From contig DYET01000026.1 in assembly GCA_020725625.1 (NCBI GenBank), positions 1 through 55,423 on the forward strand: a DNA stretch of 55,423 nt, read 5' to 3'. The translations under genes were made by a program, and so were the position numbers. Within the stretch, counting starts at the first letter, position 1. Each line of letters opens with the position of its first letter. The notes under the pieces are model-generated. The model saw only the letters and a list, made by a program, of their open reading frames with translations. It was not told where the DNA came from and ran no database searches. This document shows positions 33,961 to 41,285 of the stretch, in pieces. Origin of the DNA: Desulfovirgula sp. Lineage in GTDB: Bacteria > Bacillota > Desulfotomaculia > Desulfotomaculales > Desulfocucumaceae.

Positions 33961-33989
33961 AAGAGGCCCTAGGTAACCTAAGGCCTCTT
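33961..33989 (-). terminator. Intrinsic terminator of fliC
   Basis: AAGAGGCC pairs with GGCCTCTT (8 bp), with an inner AGGT/ACCT. It lies 15 bases after the fliC stop. The T-tail is short (TTTCCC), so efficiency may be moderate. Confidence 0.75.
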
Positions 33990-34004
33990 CGTTGTTGACG
34001 ACTA

Positions 34005-35156
34005 TTACCGCAGGAGCTGGAGGACTCCCTGGGGCTGCTGGTTTGCTTGCGCCAGCATGGCCGTGGCGGCCTGCTGCAGGATGCTCATCTTGGTGAACTC
34101 CATCATTTCCTTGGCCATGTCCACGTCGCGGATCCGGGATTCGGCGGCACTGAGGTTTTCGGAAGACGTTCCCAGGTTGTTTATGGTGTGCTCCAGGCGG
34201 TTTTGGTAAGCACCGAGCTTTGAGCGCTCCGCGGAAACAAGCTCGATAGCGTTGTTGATAGAGGTAATGGCTGCGGTTGCTTTTTCCGCTGTAGAAACAT
34301 CCACGGCTTCACCGCTTGATGCGTCCCGGACCCCCAGGGCGGAGGCCTGCATGTTGTTGATGCCGATCAACATGTTCTGGCCGGTATTGGCGCCGATTTG
34401 GGTGGAGATCGCCTTCGATACGTCTGTCAGGGCAGCTTCGTACTTCCTTACGCTGATGGTAATGCTCTCTCCGACTTTCATCGTGGCCAAACTGGTTATG
34501 GTGATATTAGATCCGAACCCTGTGATTGTTGTTAAAGCAGAAAGACTGGCTCCGGTACCGTTGGGATCCCCGATGGTGAAGTCGGTTGTGTCCCCTGCCG
34601 CATCGGTATGACGCGTAATTATGATGGTTCCTGTTGTATCCAGTAAATCCGTGTCAGCAGCAGTGGCTGTAAAGTTCGATATGCTGCTGTTGTTCTGGAC
34701 AGTCACTTTACCGTTGATTTCACCCCTCAACCCCACCTTGCTGCCGTCCAGCAGCTTTTGGGTGTTGAATTCAGTGGTGTTGGCGATACGGTCGATTTCA
34801 TCCGCCAACTGGTTAATCTCTTTCTGTATTTCCCCGCGGTCGACATCGGTGTTTGTGTCGTTTGCGGCCTGGTTGGCCAGTTCCCTCATACGCTGAAGAA
34901 TGCTGTGGGTTTCGTTCAGGGCACCTTCAGCGGTTTGAATCAGTGAAATTGAGTCCTGTGCATTACGGGTAGCCTGGTCCAATCCGCGAATCTGGCCCCT
35001 CATCTTTTCACTTATCGCCAGACCGGCGGCGTCGTCTCCAGCGCGGTTGATGCGAAGACCGGATGACAGTTTTTCCAGCGACTTGTTGCTGAGAACGCCA
35101 TTGTTGCTCAACTGACGGTAGGTGTTTAGAGCCGCAATGTTGTGGTTGATCCTCAT
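34005..35156 (-). CDS. fliC: Flagellin FliC/Hag
   Basis: This is the filament subunit. The 383-aa protein has the conserved N-terminal D0/D1 region (MRINHNIAALNTYRQLSNNG; LSSGLRINRAGDDAAGLAIS) and the C-terminal D1/D0 region (AAESRIRDVDMAKEMMEFTK; QPQGVLQLLR). A Thr/Ser-rich central domain lies at about residues 150-235. The serines and threonines there could carry glycans. Translation starts at ATG 35156, 9 bases after GGAGG (35166-35170). A hairpin with a GGA loop lies just upstream, consistent with CsrA repression. A moderate sigma-28-like promoter is seen at 35247-35273. Confidence 0.97.
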   Translation of the reverse strand: MRINHNIAALNTYRQLSNNGVLSNKSLEKLSSGLRINRAGDDAAGLAISEKMRGQIRGLDQATRNAQDSISLIQTAEGALNETHSILQRMRELANQAANDTNTDVDRGEIQKEINQLADEIDRIANTTEFNTQKLLDGSKVGLRGEINGKVTVQNNSSISNFTATAADTDLLDTTGTIIITRHTDAAGDTTDFTIGDPNGTGASLSALTTITGFGSNITITSLATMKVGESITISVRKYEAALTDVSKAISTQIGANTGQNMLIGINNMQASALGVRDASSGEAVDVSTAEKATAAITSINNAIELVSAERSKLGAYQNRLEHTINNLGTSSENLSAAESRIRDVDMAKEMMEFTKMSILQQAATAMLAQANQQPQGVLQLLR

Positions 35157-35165
35157 CCTTTCATT

Positions 35166-35201
35166 CCTCCATGAACTTTTTTTTACCGCTTCCGTGCGGT
35201 A
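35166..35201 (-). promoter_or_regulatory. CsrA-binding hairpin and SD region in fliC leader
   Basis: On the minus strand TACCGC (6 bp) pairs with GCGGTA around a loop ACGGAA, that is A(N)GGA displayed in a hairpin loop, at 35184-35201. A second GGA lies in the Shine-Dalgarno ATGGAGG (35166-35172). This two-site layout matches the hag leader bound by CsrA in Bacillus. The csrA gene is immediately upstream in the same orientation. Confidence 0.65.
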
Positions 35202-35224
35202 TTACCTTCCCGGTCGGCCGCCCC

Positions 35225-35240
35225 GGGAAAAACCGGCTTA
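35225..35240. repeat. GGGAAAAACCGGCTT repeat, copy 1
   Basis: The same 15-mer and its CGGCCGCCC flank recur at 39238-39252, between flgK and flgN. Here it lies between csrA and fliC. Function unknown. Confidence 0.5.
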
Positions 35241-35246
35241 TTATTT

Positions 35247-35273
35247 ATTTCGACAAAAAACAAGCGGAGTTAA
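35247..35273 (-). promoter_or_regulatory. Weak sigma-28-like promoter for fliC
   Basis: On the minus strand TTAA (35270-35273), a 15-base spacer, then GTCGAAAT (35247-35254), against TAAA-N15-GCCGATAT. The match is partial and the -35 overlaps the csrA stop. Confidence 0.4.
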
Positions 35274-35524
35274 GAGCCTTCCGGTATAATTCTTATTTTT
35301 TTGTCCGTGTTTTTGCTCAGAAACCCCCTTGCCTCCATGGGGGTGGTTATGGACCCGGTGTTTTCCTCCCGCAGCTGCCGGTAAATTTCCTCCCGGAATA
35401 TCTCCATTTCCGGCGGCGCCTCGATGCCCAGGCGTACGGTTTCCCCGGACACCTCGGCCACGAAAACCCTCACGTTCCTGCCGATAACTATGGACTGCCC
35501 CTTCTTTCGCGCCAGCACCAGCAC
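35270..35524 (-). CDS. csrA: Carbon storage/translation regulator CsrA
   Basis: CsrA binds GGA-containing hairpins in mRNA and in Bacillus represses flagellin translation. The 84-aa protein starts MLVLARKKGQSIVIG, the diagnostic CsrA N terminus (GTG 35524), with ETVRLGIEAPPEMEIFREEI near the middle. It follows fliW by one base and precedes fliC. FliW, also encoded here, sequesters CsrA until flagellin is exported. Confidence 0.97.
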   Translation of the reverse strand: MLVLARKKGQSIVIGRNVRVFVAEVSGETVRLGIEAPPEMEIFREEIYRQLREENTGSITTPMEARGFLSKNTDKKIRIIPEGS

Positions 35525-35525
35525 C

Positions 35526-35951
35526 TCAGCGTCCCTCCCCTTGATCCCCCCTGCATATAACCAGGGGCGTGCGGAGGGAGTACCTTTTGTCGTTCAATAC
35601 AACCTGTTTTCCCAGCAGGCAGTCGCTGTTGATCACAATGGGGGCCAGCAGGTTCACGGTGGCTGAATCGGCGCCAAGGCTGGTGTTTACGGTGCAGAAA
35701 ACCGCCACGTGATTTTGGTCGCCTATTTCCAGCTGCCTGGCCGACTCTTCGTCCAGGTCGAACTCATAGTCTTCATATACCGAAAAGGGGTTGATCAGCA
35801 GCAGACCCACTTCCGGGCATGCGGTGCTCTGCAGGAAGTAAAAGGGCGAGTCCGTGGCCAGGGAACTCAGTATGTACTCGTTGTAATCCAGGCCGGGCAT
35901 TCCCCAGGGAAAAGAAATGACCACGCCGGTCTGCCTGCCGTTGTTTTCCAT
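35526..35951 (-). CDS. fliW: Flagellar assembly factor FliW (CsrA antagonist)
   Basis: FliW binds both flagellin and CsrA and completes the flagellin homeostasis loop. The 141-aa protein has the family blocks ISFPWGMPGLDYNEYIL (near the N terminus), SPFYFLQSTACPEVGLLLIN and CTVNTSLGADSATVNLLAPI. It starts at ATG 35951. It lies between the FlaG-like gene and csrA, the conserved fliW-csrA-hag arrangement. Confidence 0.95.
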   Translation of the reverse strand: MENNGRQTGVVISFPWGMPGLDYNEYILSSLATDSPFYFLQSTACPEVGLLLINPFSVYEDYEFDLDEESARQLEIGDQNHVAVFCTVNTSLGADSATVNLLAPIVINSDCLLGKQVVLNDKRYSLRTPLVICRGDQGEGR

Positions 35952-36021
35952 GCCTTTACCCGCCGCCTTCCAAGTTCTTTAAGCCTTTCGCCTATAGATT
36001 ACCCGTCCTGGGCCGCCTTTA

Positions 36022-36375
36022 TCAGGCATACCCGTTCAGTTTTGCGCCCGGGTTCCGGCCCATCTCCTCCAGCCAGGCCTCTGCCTCCTCCAGGGTAAAA
36101 TCCCGGCTTGCACCGGTGCGCCGGTCCCGGGCGGTTATCCTCGGTTTTTTCCTGTCCGCCGTGTTTACCTTGAACTCCATGGACTGGTTGAACATTTCGG
36201 CGGTCCGGCGCATCCGCTCCACCGCCTTGTTCAACTCGTGCAGCAGCCTGCGCACATTGGGGTCGTCGCTCTGCTGCAGGGCCGCCTCGGCGGCGGTTTT
36301 GATCCTGTCGCCCTCCAGCCCCCGGGCTGCGTCCTGGGCGATGATGGCCTGCAGCCCGCCGGCTCCTATTTTCAC
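36022..36375 (-). CDS. FlaG-like hypothetical flagellar protein
   Basis: I do not recognise this 117-aa protein with certainty. Its C-terminal two-thirds (LNKAVERMRRTAEMFNQSME, FKVN, ITARDRRTGASRDFTLEEAE, AWLEEM) resembles FlaG in pattern: helix, short strands with a turn, then a terminal helix. Compare LNKTMESYGTHLKFS and the VINTNDNTVIREIPPERVLD region of flaG in this window. It lies between flgL and fliW, where a small FlaG-like or YviE-type protein is common. It starts at GTG 36375. It is cytoplasmic and secreted-substrate-like in size. The function is inferred only by context. Confidence 0.5.
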   Translation of the reverse strand: MKIGAGGLQAIIAQDAARGLEGDRIKTAAEAALQQSDDPNVRRLLHELNKAVERMRRTAEMFNQSMEFKVNTADRKKPRITARDRRTGASRDFTLEEAEAWLEEMGRNPGAKLNGYA

Positions 36376-36404
36376 CGGCCATCACATCCTTAAACCGGTC
36401 TTAT

Positions 36405-37676
36405 TTATTTCAGGAAATTCAGGAGGGACACCTTCATGATATTGGCCCCCGAAGCCAGGGAGGCCTGGAAGGTGATCTGTTCCTCGCTGTGAACAATGGA
36501 CAGCTTGTACATGTCGGCGCCCTCCAGTTTCATTTGGAAATCTTTCAGCTTTAATTCAAGGTCTACGATCTGGTCCTTGAGGGCCTCAAAGTGCCTGGTG
36601 CGGGACCCGACGCCCACCCTTCTCTGCAGGAGCTGGTCCGTCTTGAAGCGAATTTCTCCGATACATGCACCGGTGGCTTGGTAGTCCCCGGCTTTTAACG
36701 AGTCCCTGAGTCTGAACAGTATGTCGAAGATGCCCATGTCGATGGGGTCCTTGATCACCGTTGGGTCGTAGACCACGTATTCTCCTGAGCCGGGGGCGGT
36801 CTCCTCCCCGTGACCGAAGACCCCGGGCTCATTGTCCACAACTATTTTAAACTGGTCCCCCACGTCAGTCCCCGTCATGTCTATCTGAAGGCCCGCCAGT
36901 TCACTGTTTGGGCCGTTGATGGTAATCACGTTGCCGGAACCGTCCACCGCAAAGCCGTCCACCACCAGGTCCGGCGCCGGGGTGACGCCGTCCAGGTTGG
37001 TGGGGTTGGTGATGGTGTACGTATCTACTCCCGTCCGGGTAATGATGAAAATCCCCGTGCTGGCCAAATCGGCCGGGCGCTGGGTTATCTTCGGCAGAAC
37101 GGCGTTTGAGGACACCACCGGCACCACCTGATAACCCGCGGTTATTCCCGGGGCGTCGATGCGGTACTGGTCCCCCGACAAAACTTCTCTGTAAATGCCG
37201 TTCAAGTCCCCGCTGTACAGGATCCTGTCTCCCTCCCTGCGGAAGGGAGCCGAGCTGTTTTTCGTGCCGGCATATATGAACCTGCCGCCCACGCTGGAGT
37301 TGGCCAGGTCTATCACGTGATCAATCATTTTGTCGACCTGCTCGCCCAGAGCGGCCAGGTCATTTTGGGAATATGTTCCGTTGGCCCCCTGGACGGCCAT
37401 TTCGGCCGCGGCGTGCAGTATGTCCCCCAGGGTCTGCATGGTGCTGTCGTTCAGGTTGAGGTAGCTGAGGCCGTCGTCCAGGTTGCGGTCGTATTGTTCC
37501 AGGTATGAAATGCTCGCCTTCACCGTCAACAGCTGGCTCAGGTTGTTTGGCTTGTCGCTGGGCCGCAGCATGGTTTTTCCGGTGGAGAGCTGCTCCTGGG
37601 TCCGGGCCACCCGGTTCAGGTTTTGCTGAATATGTTTATTGAGGCTGTTGTAAATGTACCGGTTGGTTATGCGCAA
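36405..37676 (-). CDS. flgL: Flagellar hook-filament junction protein FlgL
   Basis: FlgL (HAP3) joins hook to filament. From TTG 37676 it is 423 aa, beginning with the usual RITNRYIYNSLNKHIQQNLN. AAGGGGTG precedes it by about 6 bases; GTG 37685 is the alternative. Flagellin-like N-terminal (NRVARTQEQLSTGKTMLRPS) and C-terminal helices flank a variable domain (residues ~150-300). It follows flgK closely. Confidence 0.94.
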   Translation of the reverse strand: MRITNRYIYNSLNKHIQQNLNRVARTQEQLSTGKTMLRPSDKPNNLSQLLTVKASISYLEQYDRNLDDGLSYLNLNDSTMQTLGDILHAAAEMAVQGANGTYSQNDLAALGEQVDKMIDHVIDLANSSVGGRFIYAGTKNSSAPFRREGDRILYSGDLNGIYREVLSGDQYRIDAPGITAGYQVVPVVSSNAVLPKITQRPADLASTGIFIITRTGVDTYTITNPTNLDGVTPAPDLVVDGFAVDGSGNVITINGPNSELAGLQIDMTGTDVGDQFKIVVDNEPGVFGHGEETAPGSGEYVVYDPTVIKDPIDMGIFDILFRLRDSLKAGDYQATGACIGEIRFKTDQLLQRRVGVGSRTRHFEALKDQIVDLELKLKDFQMKLEGADMYKLSIVHSEEQITFQASLASGANIMKVSLLNFLK

Positions 37677-37688
37677 CTGACACACCCC

Positions 37689-39140
37689 TTAGAATAACGG
37701 TTTAAGGCGATTGATTACTTCGTTCAGCAATTCGTCCATCATGGCGATCACCCGGGCCGAGGCCTGGAAACCGTACTGGAACTGCACCATCCTGGTCAGT
37801 TCCTCGTCCACCGAAACCCCGGAAACTGATTCTCTTAAGTTGAACAGCTGCTCCTGGATGGCCTGCTGGTTGGCGGCCATCCCGTCCGCACCCCGGGCCT
37901 TGTTGCCCACGTCGGTAAGCAGCAGGCCGTAGTACTGTTCCAGCGTGTAATCCCTGAAGGCGTCCATTTTTTCGGTCCTGATCACTGCGATACTACCCGC
38001 CTTGGTGCCGTCAATAACGTTCGGGTCGCTGACCACCGCGCCGTTTACCCTGAAATCCAGGGTCGCCAGGGAGCCCAGGAAGAAGTCCGGTACTGCCGCC
38101 GGCGGCGGGGTATTGTTCTTGTCGCGAATCTTGCCCCTTAAATTTACGGCCATATCATCCAGGTAACCCTTGAAGCGGATGATGTCCTGGCGGGCCCTTT
38201 CAAGGCCAAGCAGGGATCCTCCCATTCCGGTGTTCTCCCTCAGGGCGGTGAGGTCGGCCACCATCCCCAGGGAGGCCTCGTGCAGTTCCAGGTTTCCGTA
38301 ATCGGGTCCCGGCAGGTCGTTTATTTGCAAAAAAAAGTTGGTTGCCGAGGGGGGATTGGTGGTGATGTCGACACCGAAAAAGTTCATGGTTATTTCCCCG
38401 GTGGGCTTGCCGTTAACGGTGCTGTGCGTTACCACCAGGGGGCCGTGTCGGGCCAGCTCGTCCAGCAGCAGGTCCCGCCTGTCCAGCAAATCGTTGGGCT
38501 GCTGCCCCACCCTGTATACCCTCATTATATCCGTGGTAAGGTTCTGAATCTGCACCAGCAGGTCGTTGACCCTGCCCACCTGGTCTTTTATCTGCCCGCC
38601 GTCCACCTGGTGGGGCAGCGTCCCGGGCCTGACCAGCCCCCCCTGGATATCGGTCAGCTGCTTGTGGGTATATGTCATCAGCGAGGCCAGCTGGATTCCC
38701 GTCTCGACAACCGCGGCCTTTACGCCGGGGTCCATCGGATTGTTGTTGAGGTTTTGCCAGCTCTTGAAGAATTCTACCAGCTGGTCCAGGATGCCGGAGG
38801 CGGCCGGCTCGGCAAAGCATGCCTCGGCGCGGGTTAAGGCGGTGATTTGATCCTCCCAGTAATACCGGTCGGCATTGGCCCTGCGGATCAGCGGGTCCAG
38901 GTATTCGTCCCTGATGCGCCTGATCATGCTGGTTTTAACACCCGTGCCCATCTGGCCGGGGCCGGCCGCGCTGTTGAGATCCGGCCTGGTGAAGGGGTCC
39001 GTGACAACGGATACTGCTTCCTGCCTGCTGTACCCCTCGGTGCTGGCATTGGTCAGATTGTGGGCGGTCACGTCCAGCGCCCTCTGGTGAGTCTGGATTC
39101 CTCTCCTGCCGATTTCCAGTCCGAAGAAAGTGCCCGGCAT
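37689..39140 (-). CDS. flgK: Flagellar hook-associated protein FlgK
   Basis: FlgK (HAP1) is the first hook-filament junction protein. The 483-aa protein begins MPGTFFGLEIGRRGIQTHQ with the rod/hook motif ALDVTAHNLTNASTEGYSRQ. It ends with the characteristic MVQFQYGFQASARVIAMMDE heptads. It sits between flgN and flgL in an operon headed by flgM. Confidence 0.94.
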   Translation of the reverse strand: MPGTFFGLEIGRRGIQTHQRALDVTAHNLTNASTEGYSRQEAVSVVTDPFTRPDLNSAAGPGQMGTGVKTSMIRRIRDEYLDPLIRRANADRYYWEDQITALTRAEACFAEPAASGILDQLVEFFKSWQNLNNNPMDPGVKAAVVETGIQLASLMTYTHKQLTDIQGGLVRPGTLPHQVDGGQIKDQVGRVNDLLVQIQNLTTDIMRVYRVGQQPNDLLDRRDLLLDELARHGPLVVTHSTVNGKPTGEITMNFFGVDITTNPPSATNFFLQINDLPGPDYGNLELHEASLGMVADLTALRENTGMGGSLLGLERARQDIIRFKGYLDDMAVNLRGKIRDKNNTPPPAAVPDFFLGSLATLDFRVNGAVVSDPNVIDGTKAGSIAVIRTEKMDAFRDYTLEQYYGLLLTDVGNKARGADGMAANQQAIQEQLFNLRESVSGVSVDEELTRMVQFQYGFQASARVIAMMDELLNEVINRLKPLF

Positions 39141-39237
39141 AACTTAAACCACCTTTTTCAGTGAAATACTGCAAACCAGCGGGCATCAGGCGCAAAATCC
39201 CGTTCGGCCCGGCCCGTCAAGCCGGCGGCCGCCCGCC

Positions 39238-39252
39238 GGGAAAAACCGGCTT
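39238..39252. repeat. GGGAAAAACCGGCTT repeat, copy 2
   Basis: It matches 35225-35240, with a CGGCCGCCC-type flank. It lies at the flgN 3' end. Confidence 0.45.
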
Positions 39253-39764
39253 TAAACCTGCTTGTCCAGCAGCAGGAGCGGCCTGTCGTCCCCGGCGATC
39301 CGCCCGTTGTGGGTGTACGTCTGTTTTTCCCTGTAACCAAGGGCCGTCATCAGTATCTCGCTGGCGCGCAGAGCCTGCCTGGCAAGCAGGCCGTTAATCT
39401 CGTTGGTTTCGGCAAGATCCCGGGCAATGCCCGCCATGCTGTCCAGGAGGTCCGCCAGCTCCCCTTTCAGGTCGGGAGCGGCCTTGTCCACATAGGCTCT
39501 CAGGGTGGCATCCTGCGGCAGGCCCAGTTTCCCCGCGAGTTCCGAAGCGATGATCCTCCTCGTTTCCTCCTGCCGGCGGAGGAGGGCCGCCGCTTCTTCT
39601 TCCCTCCGGACAGCGGCCTTCAGGGCGTCCATATCAAACTGACGCAAAGCCCGGTTGTGTTTCCGGGCCGTGTCAGACAACTGCTTGAGAGTTTCTTTTT
39701 CTTCCTCCAGGATTCTTTTGAGATCGAGGAATAGTGATTCCACCTGGTAATCCTCCGTAATCAC
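39252..39764 (-). CDS. flgN: FlgN family export chaperone
   Basis: FlgN binds FlgK and FlgL and guides them to the export gate. The 170-aa protein is helical, with heptad leucines through residues ~10-80 (LKQLSDTARKHNRALRQFDM) and an AETNEINGLLARQALRASEI helix that matches the FlgN family. It begins with a 4-base overlap of the flgM end and is followed by flgK, its client. The C-terminal GRIAGDDRPLLLLDKQV is a short tail. Confidence 0.85.
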   Translation of the reverse strand: MITEDYQVESLFLDLKRILEEEKETLKQLSDTARKHNRALRQFDMDALKAAVRREEEAAALLRRQEETRRIIASELAGKLGLPQDATLRAYVDKAAPDLKGELADLLDSMAGIARDLAETNEINGLLARQALRASEILMTALGYREKQTYTHNGRIAGDDRPLLLLDKQV

Positions 39765-40057
39765 GCCTGTTTGTCCAGGATTATTTCTTCTATCATGGCC
39801 CCGGCCACCTTGAGGGCGTCCACCCGGTAACTGCCGGACTTGATCTGGCTTTTGATCCGGTCCACCTTCTCCTCCCGGACCTCTTTAACATCCTTCAGGC
39901 CGGCCAGGATATCCTTTATTTCCTTAGCCTGGTCCGAAAGCACCAAGGTGTCTTCCCCGTCCGCCACGCTCCTGCTGTCTCTGGCGGCCTGCTGCCTTTT
40001 TTGGGCATTGTAGGCCCTGAATATGTCGTAGATACTGCCGTATCCGTTAATCTTCAT
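39761..40057 (-). CDS. flgM: Anti-sigma-28 factor FlgM
   Basis: FlgM binds FliA (sigma-28) and is exported when the hook is complete, releasing late transcription. From ATG 40057 it is 98 aa, with AGGGTG 6 bases upstream; the GTG at 40066 is less likely. The unstructured N-terminal half contains the usual lysine-rich NAQKRQQAAR. The C-terminal sigma-binding helices are VREEKVDRIKSQIKSGSYRV (about residues 62-81) and AGAMIEEIIL. It carries its own sigma-28 promoter. Confidence 0.94.
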   Translation of the reverse strand: MKINGYGSIYDIFRAYNAQKRQQAARDSRSVADGEDTLVLSDQAKEIKDILAGLKDVKEVREEKVDRIKSQIKSGSYRVDALKVAGAMIEEIILDKQA

Positions 40058-40096
40058 GGTTAACACCCTGCTCTTGTATATTCCTTCTCACACATA

Positions 40097-40123
40097 TTAT
40101 CGGCAAGTGTGATAGAAACTTTA
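40097..40123 (-). promoter_or_regulatory. Sigma-28 promoter for flgM operon
   Basis: On the minus strand TAAA (40120-40123), a 15-base spacer and GCCGATAA (40097-40104): a perfect match to the FliA consensus. The -35 extends to TAAAGTTTCT, as at fliD. The distance to flgM is about 40 bases. Confidence 0.92.
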
Positions 40124-40156
40124 ACAAGTTTTTTGTCATTCCCAACGCCCGGCTAT

Positions 40157-40185
40157 TCTCCTGTCTTCTGCCTTCTGTATTCTGA
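40157..40185 (-). repeat. Short repeat, copy 7, downstream of cheB
   Basis: CTCCTGTCTTCTGCCTTCTG then TATTCTGAC, in the gap between cheB and the flgM promoter. Confidence 0.65.
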
Positions 40186-40208
40186 CCGCCAACCCCTTCC
40201 CAAAAGCA

Positions 40209-41285
40209 TCATACCGTCCTCACAATCTCCCCGGCTATTTCGTGGAGCGGCAGGACCTTGTCCGCCCCGCCGGCCTCGATGGCCGCCCGGGGCATGCCGA
40301 ATACCACGCACGTGCTTTCGGCTTCTGCGACGGTGGGGCCGCTTTGCTTTTTTATGGCCAGCATCCCCCGGGCCCCGTCCTTTCCCATGCCGGTAAGCAG
40401 AACCCCCATTGCCTGGCTGCGAAATACTTCGGCGGCGGAATTCATAACCGTGTCCACCGAGGGCCTGAAGCCCCCCGGCGGCACCGGGCCTTGACCCGGG
40501 TCCAGGTTTACGGTCCACCAGCCCGGTCCCTTTCTGAAGGTCAGGTCGTACCCCGCGGGCGCCACCAGTGCCAGCCCCGGACCTATCCTGTCGCCATTGA
40601 CCGCATGCTTCACCTTCAACTTCGACTTTCTGTCCAGGTGTTCCGCCATGGGTCCGGAAAACCCCGGCGGCATGTGCTGCACGATGACCAGCCCGGCAGG
40701 CAAATCGCCCGGCAGGGCCGGAATAATCTGTTGCAGGGCGGCGGGGCCCCCGGTGGAGGAGCCGATTACCACCACCTCGATTTTGCCGCGGCCGGTCCGG
40801 GAATCCGCCGCCGTTGCACGGGATTCTCCCGCGGCTTTTAACGGTTCCGGCTTCGCCGTGGTCCTGGGCAGTAAGGCCGGGTGCCTTCTCAACGTGGCCT
40901 GGGCGGCCGCCCTGACCTTGAATTTGAGGTCCGCCACCATGGTCTCGGTCTCGCCCGGCCTGGCGGGCTTGGCCACAAAGTCCACCGCTCCCAGGGCCAG
41001 CGCCTGCATGGTGGCCCTGGCACCCTCTGTGGTGTGGGCGCTGATCATAACCACCGGCAGTGGAAAGGACCGCATAATCCTGGACAGGGTGGCCAGCCCG
41101 TCAAGCACCGGCATTTCCACGTCCAGGGTGACGACGTCGGGGCAAAGTCTCGGGATCTTCCGAAGTGCCTCCTCGCCGTCGGCGGCGGTGTCGATTACTT
41201 TAATACTGCCGTCTTCTTCCAGGAAGCGGGTAATCAGCCGCCTCATCAGGGAGGAGTCGTCAACCACCAGAACCCTAATTGGCAT
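40209..41285 (-). CDS. cheB: Chemotaxis methylesterase CheB
   Basis: CheB removes receptor methyl groups when phosphorylated by CheA. The 358-aa protein has an N-terminal receiver domain (VDDSSLMRR; phospho-Asp in VVTLDVEMPVLDGL; K in FVAKPARPG), a linker, and a methylesterase domain. The catalytic Ser is in GSSTGG (about residue 177), His in QHMPPGF and Asp in MGKDGARG. It overlaps the cheA end by 11 bases. Confidence 0.95.
   Translation of the reverse strand: MPIRVLVVDDSSLMRRLITRFLEEDGSIKVIDTAADGEEALRKIPRLCPDVVTLDVEMPVLDGLATLSRIMRSFPLPVVMISAHTTEGARATMQALALGAVDFVAKPARPGETETMVADLKFKVRAAAQATLRRHPALLPRTTAKPEPLKAAGESRATAADSRTGRGKIEVVVIGSSTGGPAALQQIIPALPGDLPAGLVIVQHMPPGFSGPMAEHLDRKSKLKVKHAVNGDRIGPGLALVAPAGYDLTFRKGPGWWTVNLDPGQGPVPPGGFRPSVDTVMNSAAEVFRSQAMGVLLTGMGKDGARGMLAIKKQSGPTVAEAESTCVVFGMPRAAIEAGGADKVLPLHEIAGEIVRTV

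Noticed and set aside
35466-35495. GCCGATAA match on the plus strand inside csrA
   Set aside because: Antisense to csrA and without a TAAA at the right distance. Likely chance from coding sequence.
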